A stretch of DNA of 33,775 nucleotides from a bacterium (GTDB taxonomy: Bacteria; Elusimicrobiota; Elusimicrobia; Elusimicrobiales; UBA9959), in contig JAKAMO010000017.1 of NCBI GenBank assembly GCA_021812825.1, forward strand, positions 1-33,775, given 5' to 3'. Below, piece by piece: positions 6,709-14,215 of this stretch (its first letter is position 1; each line of letters opens with the position of its first letter). The notes beneath the pieces are model-generated. The model was not told the origin of the DNA, ran no database searches, and saw only the letters and a list, made by a program, of their open reading frames with translations. The position numbers and the translations under genes are program-made.

Positions 6709-6737
6709 ATTATACAGCACCGCACCGTTATTGTCAA
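6709..6737 (-). promoter_or_regulatory. Exact consensus sigma-70 promoter for the small RNA
   Basis: Minus strand TTGACA, 17 nt spacer, TATAAT: perfect in both hexamers and spacing. It lies just past the stop of the O-antigen ligase gene and points towards the 3' end of the convergent DUF3800 gene, so it serves no protein gene. This is one of the strongest promoters in the window. Confidence 0.75.
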
Positions 6738-6743
6738 TGAGAG

Positions 6744-8498
6744 CTAAGGCCGGGAGGGGCCGGAGGTGGGAGGCTCCGAAGCCGGTGGCTTTCCCCCGCT
6801 TATTATCACAAGGGGACCGTTATAGCAGTTGGCCAGCTGCAGCAGGAGCGGGCGCTCCAGCCTGCGGAGGTCGTAATTGACCGGGGCCGCGCGCAGGAAA
6901 GGCCAGGCGGCGGACTGCGCCGCCTTGAACTTCTGGCAGGGAGCTTCGCTCCTGAATTTCACGGCGCGGTTGTAACCGGCCGCGGCCAGGCGGAAGGCCG
7001 CCTGCGGGCCGGGCTGCCAGCGCAGTGACTCCCGCCTGAGGGCCAGCTCTTCGGAGAACTCTGCCCCGGAAGCGCGCTGGTCGTACTGCCAGGCCATCAG
7101 TTGCGGGAAGGCGGCCAGGGTTAGCAGCGCGGCCAGGACGGCGGCGGTGTTGGCGTAGATCCTCTTCGGGGGCGAGGGCTCGGGGTCGTTCTCCTCCTCG
7201 TGCGGGGTGAGGCCGCGGCCCATAACGGCGGGCCGGCTGGCCAGAGCCCCGAGGAGCAGGTAGAACACCAGCGAATTGGCCGGCATCTGCAGGCCGAAGT
7301 CCACGAAGCTGTGCAGCATGCCGACGATTACCGCGCCGAGCGCGCCGCCGTATACCGCCTTGACGGTGAAGGAGCGGCACTTAAGCCAGGCCCGGTAGAA
7401 GCCGTAGAGGGCCGCGAACAGGCCCGCCAGGTAGATAAGCCCACCGACGGCGCCCAGCTGCAGGAAGAGCTCCAGCCAGTCGCTGTGGACGTGGCGGACT
7501 ATGTTGGACGTCACCGAGGTGAGGTCTGGCCCGGCGTAGTACGGAAAAGCGTGCTCCACGGCGCCCAGGCCGGTGCCGAAGAACGGGAAATCCCTGAACA
7601 TGGCCCAACCGCTCTTGTACATGGAGAAGCGCACCGTGACTGAAGAGACAAGGTTCTCCCCGTCGAGACCCATAAGTATGCGGTACTTACTAAGCACCAG
7701 CCCGTACCAAGCCAACAGGAGGAGCAGCGCCAGCCAGGTCCAGATCTTCTGCGCACGGCTTTTAAGAAATCCCCCCGCCACAAAACCAATGAACACCGTC
7801 GCGCTGACGAATGAGTGCAGACCGCCGCGGGACCCTGTCTTCACTATGCCGGCCACTATGGCGGCTATCATCACGAGCTTGAGGAACTGCACTGCCAGCA
7901 GGTCGAACAGGGTGGTATGGCTCTGGTGGCGGAACAGGGGCCTGAAGCCGCCGAAGAAGAGGCCGAGGCCGCACATGCCGGCCATGGAGAGGAAGAACGC
8001 CCCGTGGTCGCGGTTGACGAAGGGGCCGAAGGCCTGGCCGCGCACCTGGCGCAGACCGTAGACTATGGTATTGTCGCCCGTATGCTGCAGCGTGCCCATC
8101 AGGGCCACGAAGACGCCGACGCCGAATATGGTCCACAGCAGGCGGCTGAGCTGGGCCGGGGTCTTGATCGTCTTTGCCGCGGTGTACATTACGGCGGCAT
8201 AGAAGAGCCAGAGTATGACGGCATTGAGGGTGGCTGGGCGCCAGGCGGTGAACAGCGTATGCGCGGGGCCGTTTATGGCCGCCTGCGTGAACGACTGGAG
8301 CAGGCCTATGACCACGGCCGCGAGAACGGCCGGCAGCAGGTTCCTGTAGATGGGGACAGCGTGGGCGTTCTCCCCCCTGGCGTAGGCCGACGCCGCGCCT
8401 AAGAAGAAAAGAGCGTACAACGGCAGGTATGCCCAGGGCTCGACGGCCGCGAAGGCCAGCGGCGCGTAGGCCACGGCGATGAGCATCAGGGTTGCCAC
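6744..8498 (-). CDS. O-antigen ligase / polymerase family membrane protein
   Basis: 584 residues with about 11-12 membrane segments. The Wzy_C region contains the large periplasmic loop with FGTGLGAVEHAFP and VRHVHSDWLELFLQLG, the hallmark of O-antigen ligases (WaaL) and related polymerases; VKTGSRGG before it is also typical. These inner-membrane enzymes join or polymerise lipid-linked glycans on the periplasmic side. The C-terminus (about 440-584) adds one more membrane span and a soluble tail resembling the TPR-like extension of some members. Start is GTG at 8498, 6 nt after an extended -10. Whether it ligates or polymerises cannot be told; in a Wza/Wzc locus a Wzy role is likely. Confidence 0.85.
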   Translation of the reverse strand: MATLMLIAVAYAPLAFAAVEPWAYLPLYALFFLGAASAYARGENAHAVPIYRNLLPAVLAAVVIGLLQSFTQAAINGPAHTLFTAWRPATLNAVILWLFYAAVMYTAAKTIKTPAQLSRLLWTIFGVGVFVALMGTLQHTGDNTIVYGLRQVRGQAFGPFVNRDHGAFFLSMAGMCGLGLFFGGFRPLFRHQSHTTLFDLLAVQFLKLVMIAAIVAGIVKTGSRGGLHSFVSATVFIGFVAGGFLKSRAQKIWTWLALLLLLAWYGLVLSKYRILMGLDGENLVSSVTVRFSMYKSGWAMFRDFPFFGTGLGAVEHAFPYYAGPDLTSVTSNIVRHVHSDWLELFLQLGAVGGLIYLAGLFAALYGFYRAWLKCRSFTVKAVYGGALGAVIVGMLHSFVDFGLQMPANSLVFYLLLGALASRPAVMGRGLTPHEEENDPEPSPPKRIYANTAAVLAALLTLAAFPQLMAWQYDQRASGAEFSEELALRRESLRWQPGPQAAFRLAAAGYNRAVKFRSEAPCQKFKAAQSAAWPFLRAAPVNYDLRRLERPLLLQLANCYNGPLVIISGGKPPASEPPTSGPSRP

Positions 8499-8504
8499 GG
8501 TTAG

Positions 8505-8513
8505 ATTTTATCA
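8505..8513 (-). promoter_or_regulatory. Extended -10 promoter of the O-antigen ligase gene, predicted leaderless
   Basis: Minus strand TGATAAAAT followed by 6 nt and the GTG start. No ribosome binding site fits. Same geometry as at wza, the phosphatase, the TIM-barrel gene and the transposase. Confidence 0.5.
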
Positions 8514-8538
8514 TTTATGCGCGGGAGCGGTTGGAGGA

Positions 8539-8565
8539 TGGATCCCGGCTTTCGCCGGGATGACG
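8539..8565. repeat. Dispersed hairpin repeat
   Basis: TGGATCCCGGCTTTCGCCGG then GATGACG; ATCCCGGC (8542-8549) and GCCGGGAT (8554-8561) form a perfect 8-bp stem with a 4-nt loop. A diverged copy is at 5111-5133. The end GGGATGACG recurs 33-40 nt downstream. Lies between divergent promoters of the O-antigen gene and the phosphatase. Confidence 0.6.
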
Positions 8566-8613
8566 AGGGGATGCCGGGCTGGCGGAGGGAAGGCGGGATG
8601 ACGCGGAAAATTG

Positions 8614-8619
8614 TAAAAT
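8614..8619 (+). promoter_or_regulatory. -10 element of the phosphatase gene, predicted leaderless
   Basis: TAAAAT, preceded directly by TG, ends 7 nt before the ATG at 8627. An earlier in-frame ATG at 8621 is too close to the -10 to be in the transcript, which supports 8627 as the start. Confidence 0.45.
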
Positions 8620-8626
8620 TATGGGG

Positions 8627-9052
8627 ATGAAAGTTCTTTTTGTTTGTACCGGCAACATGTGCAGGAGCCCCGCGGCCGAGAAGCTGCTGACGCATTACGG
8701 GAAGGACAAAGGCTTCCAGGCGCGCTCGCGCGGGCTGGGCGTGCAGCCGAACTTCGGCCTGCACAAGAAGATGGCGGCGCTCCTGAAGGCCGAGGGCGTG
8801 GCGGACCTGGGCCACAAGGCCTCTCTGGTCACCGAGCCCGACGTGGACTGGGCGGACCTCATACTGGTCATGGAGGAGGCCCAGCAGGACGCTCTGGGAG
8901 AGCTTTTCCCCCAGAGTCTGCGCAAGACCGAGCTGCTGCTGGAGCGCGGCGGCGCAAGCGGCGACCTGGAAGACCCGATGGGAAAGAGCGACGAGAAGTT
9001 TAAGGAAGTGTTCGGAAAGATCAGGGACGCGGTGAAGAAGCTGGTCGGTTAG
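8627..9052 (+). CDS. wzb: Low-molecular-weight protein-tyrosine phosphatase
   Basis: 141 residues from MKVLFVCTGNMCRSP: the P-loop CTGNMCRS gives the catalytic Cys and Arg (C-X5-R), and LEDPMGKSDEKF carries the general-acid Asp in its Asp-Pro motif near the C-terminus. In capsule loci this cytoplasmic enzyme (Wzb/Etp type) removes phosphate from the tyrosine tail of the Wzc kinase, allowing polymer assembly to cycle. It is on the opposite strand 5.6 kb from the kinase, so the functional link is inferred from family knowledge. A strong bidirectional terminator follows. Confidence 0.88.
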   Translation: MKVLFVCTGNMCRSPAAEKLLTHYGKDKGFQARSRGLGVQPNFGLHKKMAALLKAEGVADLGHKASLVTEPDVDWADLILVMEEAQQDALGELFPQSLRKTELLLERGGASGDLEDPMGKSDEKFKEVFGKIRDAVKKLVG

Positions 9053-9082
9053 GCGGTTGTCTGACGACCTGACCGTCGGACA

Positions 9083-9118
9083 AAAAAAGAAAGCCACCGG
9101 AAGGTGGCTTTCTTTTTT
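9083..9118. terminator. Bidirectional intrinsic terminator
   Basis: A 16-bp perfect stem (9083-9098 with 9103-9118) around a GGAA loop; the core AAAGCCACC/GGTGGCTTT is flanked by A-runs on the left and T-runs on the right, so it can end both the phosphatase transcript and the convergent outer-membrane protein transcript. Confidence 0.9.
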
Positions 9119-9134
9119 GCGCTGTTAGTTCCGC

Positions 9135-10301
9135 TTAGAACATCAGCTTCGCGCCAAGGGTGATCACGCTGTCGTTGAACTTGACGGAAGAGATGTTGGA
9201 GGAGCGGTCCTTGTAGAAGTAGCCCAGGTTCAGGCTCATCCACTTCTGGACGTTGTAGTCCGCGGTGATGCGGGCGGTGGTGAGGTCGTCCGCGCGCTTC
9301 TTGCCGGTGGTGACCAGGCTGTTCTGCCTGTCGGAATAGGCCTGATGCTCGGCGCTGACTCCCACGCCAACCTTAACCTTGCGGACCATCCGGGAGACGG
9401 ACAGGTCGGTGAGGGTGGTGGTGTAGTAGCGGGCGTCGCCGTAGTTGACCTCTACGTTTCCGCGCTTGGCGTACAGGGTGACGTCGGTCTTCTCTATGGG
9501 CATCCAGACGGTCTGCACGCTGTACTGCATGGTGCTGGCGGTGTTCTTGGCGTTGTTGAGGTCCTTATCGTACTTGCGGGACTGCATACCGGCCTTCACG
9601 GTGCCGGTCAGCTTGTTGGCCAGCTTGCCGGTGACGCCGAGGTCCACGTTGTTGTAGGTGGCGTCGTTGGTGTAGCCGCTCTGGTAGTTCAGCGTGCCGT
9701 ACCTGTACGCCGCGAACAGCGTGGTCTTGGGCTGCAGCTTGTAACTGACGTCGAAGCCGGCCAGGAACTCCTCGCGGTCCAGCATGGAGTACGTCTTGGA
9801 GAAGTAGTTGTTGTAGTTATGATTGGCGGCCAGTGCGAAGCCGAAGTCGCCGCGAAGCGGGGCCTCCAGCTTGAAGCCGGCGTTGTTCTCCACGCGCAGG
9901 GCGCGGGCGATGAGGTCCGAGGTGGCCTGGTCCGTGGTCTGCTTGTACTTGTCGTCCACGGTCACGGTCATGTCCTTGGGCAGCTTGCCGGTGAAGGCCA
10001 GGCTGGCGTTGTGGTGGACCGCGTCATTGTTGGAGCGGTCTTTGGTGTAGTTGATGGTCTCCAGCATGTAGCCGGCCTTCAGGTCGTAGCGGGAGCCGAG
10101 GTTCTCCACCAGGTCCACGCCGAGGTTGGTGCGGGTGATGTAGGAGCTCTTCTTGCCGTTGGGGACCAGGTAGATGTTGCTGTCGCGGCTCTCGGTCACG
10201 CCCGCGTAGGGGTTGATGTCGAGGTTGCCGATCTTCATGTTCTGCTGAGCGCCTGCATAAGCCGGCGCCAGGAGTATTGCCGCTATAAGAATGTTCTTCA
10301 T
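9135..10301 (-). CDS. Outer-membrane beta-barrel protein, BBP2-like
   Basis: 388 residues. Signal peptide cleaved after AYAGA; the mature protein is a run of amphipathic beta strands ending in Phe (ITLGAKLMF), the outer-membrane insertion signal. The early tract INPYAGVTESRDSNIYLVPN with Asp-Ser-Asn-Ile-Tyr resembles barrels of the BBP2_2 type found in exopolysaccharide loci, where they are thought to help secrete the polymer. It follows the FecR-domain gene by 39 nt and has its own ribosome binding site AAGGAGA, so the two are probably cotranscribed. Exact function not known. Confidence 0.75.
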   Translation of the reverse strand: MKNILIAAILLAPAYAGAQQNMKIGNLDINPYAGVTESRDSNIYLVPNGKKSSYITRTNLGVDLVENLGSRYDLKAGYMLETINYTKDRSNNDAVHHNASLAFTGKLPKDMTVTVDDKYKQTTDQATSDLIARALRVENNAGFKLEAPLRGDFGFALAANHNYNNYFSKTYSMLDREEFLAGFDVSYKLQPKTTLFAAYRYGTLNYQSGYTNDATYNNVDLGVTGKLANKLTGTVKAGMQSRKYDKDLNNAKNTASTMQYSVQTVWMPIEKTDVTLYAKRGNVEVNYGDARYYTTTLTDLSVSRMVRKVKVGVGVSAEHQAYSDRQNSLVTTGKKRADDLTTARITADYNVQKWMSLNLGYFYKDRSSNISSVKFNDSVITLGAKLMF

Positions 10302-10340
10302 TAATATGTCTCCTTAAAAAAGTTAAAGTTTATTCCGCGC

Positions 10341-11000
10341 TTACGGGTTGGAAGCGCTGACCTCGCCGGACTCCTGGACCACCTGGGTCTCGGGAACGGT
10401 GACGGTCTGCGGGGGCTCCACTACGGTCTCGGCGACCTCGGCCTCGGTCTCGGTCTTGGCCTCGGTCCTGGTCTGGACCTGGGTCTGGACGGCCCCGGGG
10501 GCGGAAGGCACGGCCACGGACTGGCCCGCGGACACGGTCTTAGTGTCGCCGCCGGAGGCATTGGTGACCACCGCGCTGCCCTTGGTGACGGATATCTGCA
10601 CGGTGCCGTTGGTCTTGGCCATGGAGACCTCGCTGTTGGAGGTCATGACCACGTTGTTGCCGGACTCGGTCTTAACGGCTACCGGGGTGCCGGCGGCCAC
10701 GGCCACGCTGACCTGCGCGCCGGAAGCGGCAACGGTGAAGTTGCTGCCGGTGGCGGCGGTGACGGTCTTGCCGCCCACCTGCACCTCTATGGTGCCGTCA
10801 ACTATGGAGAAGGACACGGAGGTGTCGGTGATCTCGGGGATAGCGTCGCCCGGCTTGAGGACCATCACTACCTGCCCGTCCTTCATTATGTTCACGGTGC
10901 CGGTCACCTTGGTGATCTTTATAGCGGCCGGAGCCTGCGCGAAAGCGCTGGCGGCGAAGGCCGTTATGAACGCTGCTACCAGTAACTTGGACAATTTCAT
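10341..11000 (-). CDS. Secreted FecR-domain protein
   Basis: 219 residues. Signal peptide ending AASAFA-QA, then a FecR-like beta domain (VTGTVNIMKDGQVVMVLKPG and further repeats of the same kind to about residue 165), then a Thr/Glu/Val-rich tail of about 45 residues. FecR-like domains in periplasmic proteins bind partners or polymer; no anti-sigma part is present. Start at 11000 is set by a strong ribosome binding site GGGAGGAAG; an earlier in-frame ATG has none. It has a very strong promoter, so the product is probably abundant. Possibly works with the barrel encoded next. Confidence 0.7.
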   Translation of the reverse strand: MKLSKLLVAAFITAFAASAFAQAPAAIKITKVTGTVNIMKDGQVVMVLKPGDAIPEITDTSVSFSIVDGTIEVQVGGKTVTAATGSNFTVAASGAQVSVAVAAGTPVAVKTESGNNVVMTSNSEVSMAKTNGTVQISVTKGSAVVTNASGGDTKTVSAGQSVAVPSAPGAVQTQVQTRTEAKTETEAEVAETVVEPPQTVTVPETQVVQESGEVSASNP

Positions 11001-11036
11001 GTCTTCCTCCCTAAAATATTCGCTCAATCAAGGAAA

Positions 11037-11065
11037 ATCATAACAAGTATATTTTCCTTTGTCAA
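11037..11065 (-). promoter_or_regulatory. Strong sigma-70 promoter of the FecR/barrel operon
   Basis: Minus strand TTGACA, 17 nt, TATGAT, with TG one base before the -10 (extended -10 too). Followed by a leader with a good ribosome binding site. Confidence 0.8.
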
Positions 11066-11101
11066 CACCTATATATATTATTCGACGCCACGACGGGAAC
11101 G

Positions 11102-11129
11102 TTGACAGTTTTGTGAGATTTGGTAAAAT
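11102..11129 (+). promoter_or_regulatory. Strong promoter of the TIM-barrel gene, predicted leaderless
   Basis: TTGACA, 16 nt, TAAAAT with TGG before the -10. The -10 ends 7 nt before the ATG at 11137. The -35 boxes of this and the divergent promoter are 36 nt apart. Confidence 0.75.
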
Positions 11130-11136
11130 TCAGTTT

Positions 11137-12144
11137 ATGAAAATTCTCCGATTACTGCTGCTCCTGGCCTTTTCCGCCCCGGCTTCGGCCGGGGACTTCC
11201 CTGTCTGCTTCTACGGCATAAGCTCCCCCGCGGAGCTGGGCCGCCTCAAGGAGGCCGGCTTCAATTGCTTCCAGACCTACGCGCAGGACCCGGCCAGGCT
11301 GGCCGGCCTGGCGGCCGAGGCGAAGCGACTTAAGCTGAAGATGGTGGCCTACCCGGACCTGGTAATAGGTTCCTCTTATGAGAAAGAGGCGCGGCGCTGG
11401 CCCATGCTGGCCTGGTATCTGTTCGATGAGCCGGAAGTGAAGAAGCTGGGGACGGAAAAGCTGCAGGCCCTGGACAAGCGGGTCAGGGACTGGGACAAAG
11501 GGCAGAGGACGGTCTTCGTGATGGGCGAGGGCGTGGCGGCCTTCACCTACGGCGGCACGGCCGACGCGCTGATGGTGGACTGGTACCCGGTGCCGCACCT
11601 GCCGCTGAACTCGGTGGGCGAACAGGTGGCCATGGCGAAGGCCGGGGCCGCGATAAAGGACCCTATAAGGAAGAACAAGCCGCTCTGGGCCGTGCTGCAG
11701 GCCTTCGACTGGATCAACTACCCGCAGCGCCGCAAGCCGCGCGTGGGAGGTTTCCCCACCTTCGCCCAGGTGCGCTATATGACCTATCTGGCGCTCGCCC
11801 GCGGAGCGGACGGGGTCTTCTATTTCACCTATAACGGCTCGGACGGCATACCGCTGCCGGAGCGCCCGGAGCGCTGGAACACCTACCAGCGCATGGGTTC
11901 GGAGCTCGCCCAACTGGCCCCCGTCTTCAGCAAAGGCCGGCCGGCCGATCTGCCGGAGGGCCTGGACAAGCGCTTAGCCGCGCGGGCAATAAGGAAGGGC
12001 TGGCGCAAGTTCCTTATACTGGCCAACCCGGAGGCCGTACCCCTGCCGCTGGACGCGGTGAAGAAGTGGCGGCCGCTTTTCGAGGAGAGCCGCTACCTGC
12101 CGGATTCTCTCCCCCCGCAGGCGGCACTTGTGCTGGAAGACTAG
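11137..12144 (+). CDS. Secreted TIM-barrel, putative glycoside hydrolase
   Basis: 335 residues with a signal peptide ending APASA-GD. The pattern of strands is that of a TIM barrel: CFYGISSPAELGRLKEAGFN at the start; LAWYLFDEPEV, whose Asp-Glu-Pro has the place of an acid/base Glu; ALMVDWYPVPHLP; then LARGADGVFYFTYN. Such features occur in glycosidase-like barrels acting on polysaccharides outside the cytoplasm. No family assignment is certain and the second catalytic acid is not obvious. Location between an exopolysaccharide-type barrel and strong promoters suggests trimming of the surface polymer. I chose the ATG at 11137 because of promoter geometry and the signal peptide. Confidence 0.6.
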   Translation: MKILRLLLLLAFSAPASAGDFPVCFYGISSPAELGRLKEAGFNCFQTYAQDPARLAGLAAEAKRLKLKMVAYPDLVIGSSYEKEARRWPMLAWYLFDEPEVKKLGTEKLQALDKRVRDWDKGQRTVFVMGEGVAAFTYGGTADALMVDWYPVPHLPLNSVGEQVAMAKAGAAIKDPIRKNKPLWAVLQAFDWINYPQRRKPRVGGFPTFAQVRYMTYLALARGADGVFYFTYNGSDGIPLPERPERWNTYQRMGSELAQLAPVFSKGRPADLPEGLDKRLAARAIRKGWRKFLILANPEAVPLPLDAVKKWRPLFEESRYLPDSLPPQAALVLED

Positions 12145-12164
12145 GCCAGCTGTCCTTAAAAGAA

Positions 12165-12195
12165 AGAACCCGGCTTTTAGGCCGGGTTCTTTTTT
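12165..12195. terminator. Bidirectional intrinsic terminator
   Basis: AGAACCCGGC (12165-12174), loop TTTTAG, GCCGGGTTCT (12181-12190), then T's; A-rich on the other side. Separates the TIM-barrel gene from convergent thrS. Confidence 0.92.
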
Positions 12196-12209
12196 GCGTC
12201 CGGTACGGT

Positions 12210-13988
12210 TCAGCCGGCGTAAGGGCTGACCAGGGCGCGGGTCCTGGCTTCCTCTCCGGCCTTAGCCACGAACTCCGCGCGGTTCACGCCGAAGACGCTC
12301 TTGTTGCCGCGCATGCGCAGGGTCACCGTGCCGGCGTCCTTCTCTTTCTTGCCCACCACCACGAGATACGGGATCTTGTGAGTGGCTGCGTCGCGCACCT
12401 TTGCGTTGATGGTGTCGTTGCGCAGGTCGGTCTCCACGCGCAGGCCGGCGGCCTTCAGCAGGTCGGCGGTCTCCTTCGCGTAGCCCTCCTCCTCGGAGGT
12501 GATGTTGAGCACCCTGCACTGCGCGGGCGCCAGCCACAGCGGGAAGTTCCCGGCGAAATGCTCTATCAGGAAGCCGATGAAGCGCTCGTGCGTGCCGAGC
12601 GGCGCGCGGTGTATGCACAGCGGGGTCTTCTCGGCGCCGTCGGCGTCCTTGTAATGCAGGTTGAAGCGGCCGGGCACGGCGAAGTCCACCTGGTTGGTGG
12701 CCAGCGTGAACTCCTTGCCTATCGCGCTCCAGACCTGCACGTCTATCTTGGGGCCGTAGAACGCGGCCTCGTTGGGGATCTCCTTGTACGGGATCTTCCC
12801 CTCGTCGAGCGCGGCGCGCACCATCTTCTCGGTCTTCTGCCACAGCTCGGGGTTGTCCACGTACTTCTTGCCCAGGCCCTCGGCCGCGTGCGTGCTGAAG
12901 CGCATCAGGTACTTCTCTATGCCGAAGAGCTTGAAGTAGCCCAGGTACATGCGACAGACGGCCATGAACTCGTCGGCGAACTGCTCGGGCGTGCAGTAGA
13001 TGTGCGCGTCGTTCATCTGCATGGAGCGCACGCGCATCAGGCCGAACAGCTCTCCGGACTGCTCGTAGCGGTAGCAGGTGCCGTACTCGGCCAGGCGTAC
13101 CGGCAGGTCGCGGTAGCTGCGCGGCTTGGCGTCGAAGATCTTGTGGTGGTGCGGGCAGTTCATCGGCTTGATGTAGTACTTCTGCCCGTCTATCTCCATC
13201 GCGGGGAACATGCTCTCGGTGTAATGCTCGAGGTGGCCGCTCTTCCTGTACATCGACTCCTTGCAGAGGTGCGGCGTCTTGACGCGGAGGTAGCCGTCGG
13301 CGGCCTCGGTCTCCTTGGCCAGGCGCTCGAGCTCCTCTATCATCACCCCGCCGGCGGGCAGCCACAGCGGCAGGCCGGGGCCCACGTCGTCGTCGAAGGT
13401 GTAGATCTCCAGCTGCTTGCCCAGCTTGCGGTGGTCGCGCTTGGCGGCCTCCTCCTGCTGCTTGAGGTAGGCGTCCAGCTCCGCCTGCGTCTCGAAGGCC
13501 ACGCCGTAGATGCGCTGCAGCATGGGGCGCTTCTCGTCGCCGCGCCAGTAGGCGCCGGCGATGGACGTGAGCTTGAAGGCCTTCAGCTTGCCGGTGTGCT
13601 CCACGTGCGGGCCCTTGCAGAGGTCCTCGAACGGGCCGCTCTTGTAGATGCTGATGACCGAGCCCTCGGGCAGGTCGTTGATGAGCTCCACCTTGAACTT
13701 CTCGCCCTTGGCCTCGAAATGCTTCAGCGCCTCGGCGCGCGGGATCTCCACGCGCTCGAACTTGTGCGCGGCGCCCATGATGTGCTTCATCTTCTTCTCT
13801 ATCTTGGGCAGGTCTTCGGGAGTGAAATGGTGCTCGGTGGCGAAATCGTAGTAGAAACCGTTGTCTATGGCCGGGCCTATGCCGAACTTCACGTCCGGGA
13901 ACAGGTCCAGCACGGCCTCCGCCATCACGTGCGCGAACGAGTGGCGCATCTTGTGCAGGTTGTCGTTTTCGTTGTGTTCTTCAGCCAT
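12210..13988 (-). CDS. thrS: Threonyl-tRNA synthetase lacking the TGS domain
   Basis: 592 residues; attaches threonine to tRNA-Thr. The protein starts directly at the editing domain (HxxxH as His16 and His20 in RHSFAH), so the usual N-terminal TGS domain of about 60 residues is missing. The second editing-site part (KGPHVEHTG region) is present. The catalytic core has the zinc ligands Cys278 (MNCPHHH), His329 (QMNDAHIYC) and His460 (CIHRAPLGTHERF) and ends with the anticodon-binding domain (RVLNITSEEEGYA onwards). Start set by GGGATGAGGAC before the ATG. TGS-less forms are known in some bacteria. Upstream lie two REP palindromes and tRNA-Val; I see no clear promoter of its own. Confidence 0.95.
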   Translation of the reverse strand: MAEEHNENDNLHKMRHSFAHVMAEAVLDLFPDVKFGIGPAIDNGFYYDFATEHHFTPEDLPKIEKKMKHIMGAAHKFERVEIPRAEALKHFEAKGEKFKVELINDLPEGSVISIYKSGPFEDLCKGPHVEHTGKLKAFKLTSIAGAYWRGDEKRPMLQRIYGVAFETQAELDAYLKQQEEAAKRDHRKLGKQLEIYTFDDDVGPGLPLWLPAGGVMIEELERLAKETEAADGYLRVKTPHLCKESMYRKSGHLEHYTESMFPAMEIDGQKYYIKPMNCPHHHKIFDAKPRSYRDLPVRLAEYGTCYRYEQSGELFGLMRVRSMQMNDAHIYCTPEQFADEFMAVCRMYLGYFKLFGIEKYLMRFSTHAAEGLGKKYVDNPELWQKTEKMVRAALDEGKIPYKEIPNEAAFYGPKIDVQVWSAIGKEFTLATNQVDFAVPGRFNLHYKDADGAEKTPLCIHRAPLGTHERFIGFLIEHFAGNFPLWLAPAQCRVLNITSEEEGYAKETADLLKAAGLRVETDLRNDTINAKVRDAATHKIPYLVVVGKKEKDAGTVTLRMRGNKSVFGVNRAEFVAKAGEEARTRALVSPYAG

Positions 13989-14003
13989 GTCCTCATCCCT
14001 TCA

Positions 14004-14024
14004 AAAAGGTACCAGGTACCTTTT
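14004..14024. repeat. REP palindrome copy 1 (KpnI-type)
   Basis: Arms AAAAGGTACC and GGTACCTTTT around a central A. Adjacent TC/GA can extend the hairpin across one bulged A. Between thrS and tRNA-Val. Confidence 0.85.
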
Positions 14025-14039
14025 GATCACTCCGCCTGC

Positions 14040-14062
14040 AAAAAGGTACCAGGTACCTTTTT
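14040..14062. repeat. REP palindrome copy 2 (KpnI-type)
   Basis: Arms AAAAAGGTACC and GGTACCTTTTT around a central A, 15 nt after copy 1 and in the same orientation by its central base. The pair is arranged like a two-REP cluster. Confidence 0.85.
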
Positions 14063-14070
14063 AATGGGGA

Positions 14071-14107
14071 GGCCCGCCGGTTCCCGTTTTACGGGTTCCA
14101 ACGGGCC
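14071..14107. repeat. Long imperfect hairpin beside the REP pair
   Basis: Stems GGCCCG/CGGGCC, GG/CC and CCCGT/ACGGG are nested around a TTT loop, separated by symmetric 2-by-2 internal loops. It lies just beyond the 3' end of tRNA-Val on the minus strand and could take part in tRNA 3' end formation or be part of a transposon-derived element. No T-run follows, so I do not call it a terminator. Confidence 0.5.
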
Positions 14108-14123
14108 CTGCTCTCTTTAAATC

Positions 14124-14198
14124 TGGTGCCCAGTATAGGGATCGAACCTATGACCTTTCCCATGTCAAGGGAACGCGCTACCGCTGCGCCAACTGGGC
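14124..14198 (-). tRNA. tRNA-Val (anticodon GAC), CCA encoded
   Basis: 75 nt read on the minus strand: acceptor GCCCAGT/ACTGGGC, D stem GCGC/GCGC, anticodon stem TTCCC/GGGAA with loop TTGACAT (anticodon GAC), variable AGGTC, T stem ATAGG/CCTAT with loop TTCGATC, then discriminator A and CCA. All stems pair fully. GAC reads valine codons GUC and GUU. Confidence 0.97.
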
Positions 14199-14209
14199 CT
14201 GTACCGCCT

Positions 14210-14215
14210 ATTATA
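14210..14215 (-). promoter_or_regulatory. -10 element of tRNA-Val
   Basis: Minus strand TATAAT, 11 nt before the tRNA 5' end, at the very end of queF. No clear -35. The tRNA may also be made by read-through from queF. Confidence 0.5.

Noticed and set aside
8621..8626. Earlier ATG for the phosphatase
   Set aside because: Only 1 nt from the -10 hexamer, so it is unlikely to be in the transcript; MKVLFVCTGN is the usual family start.
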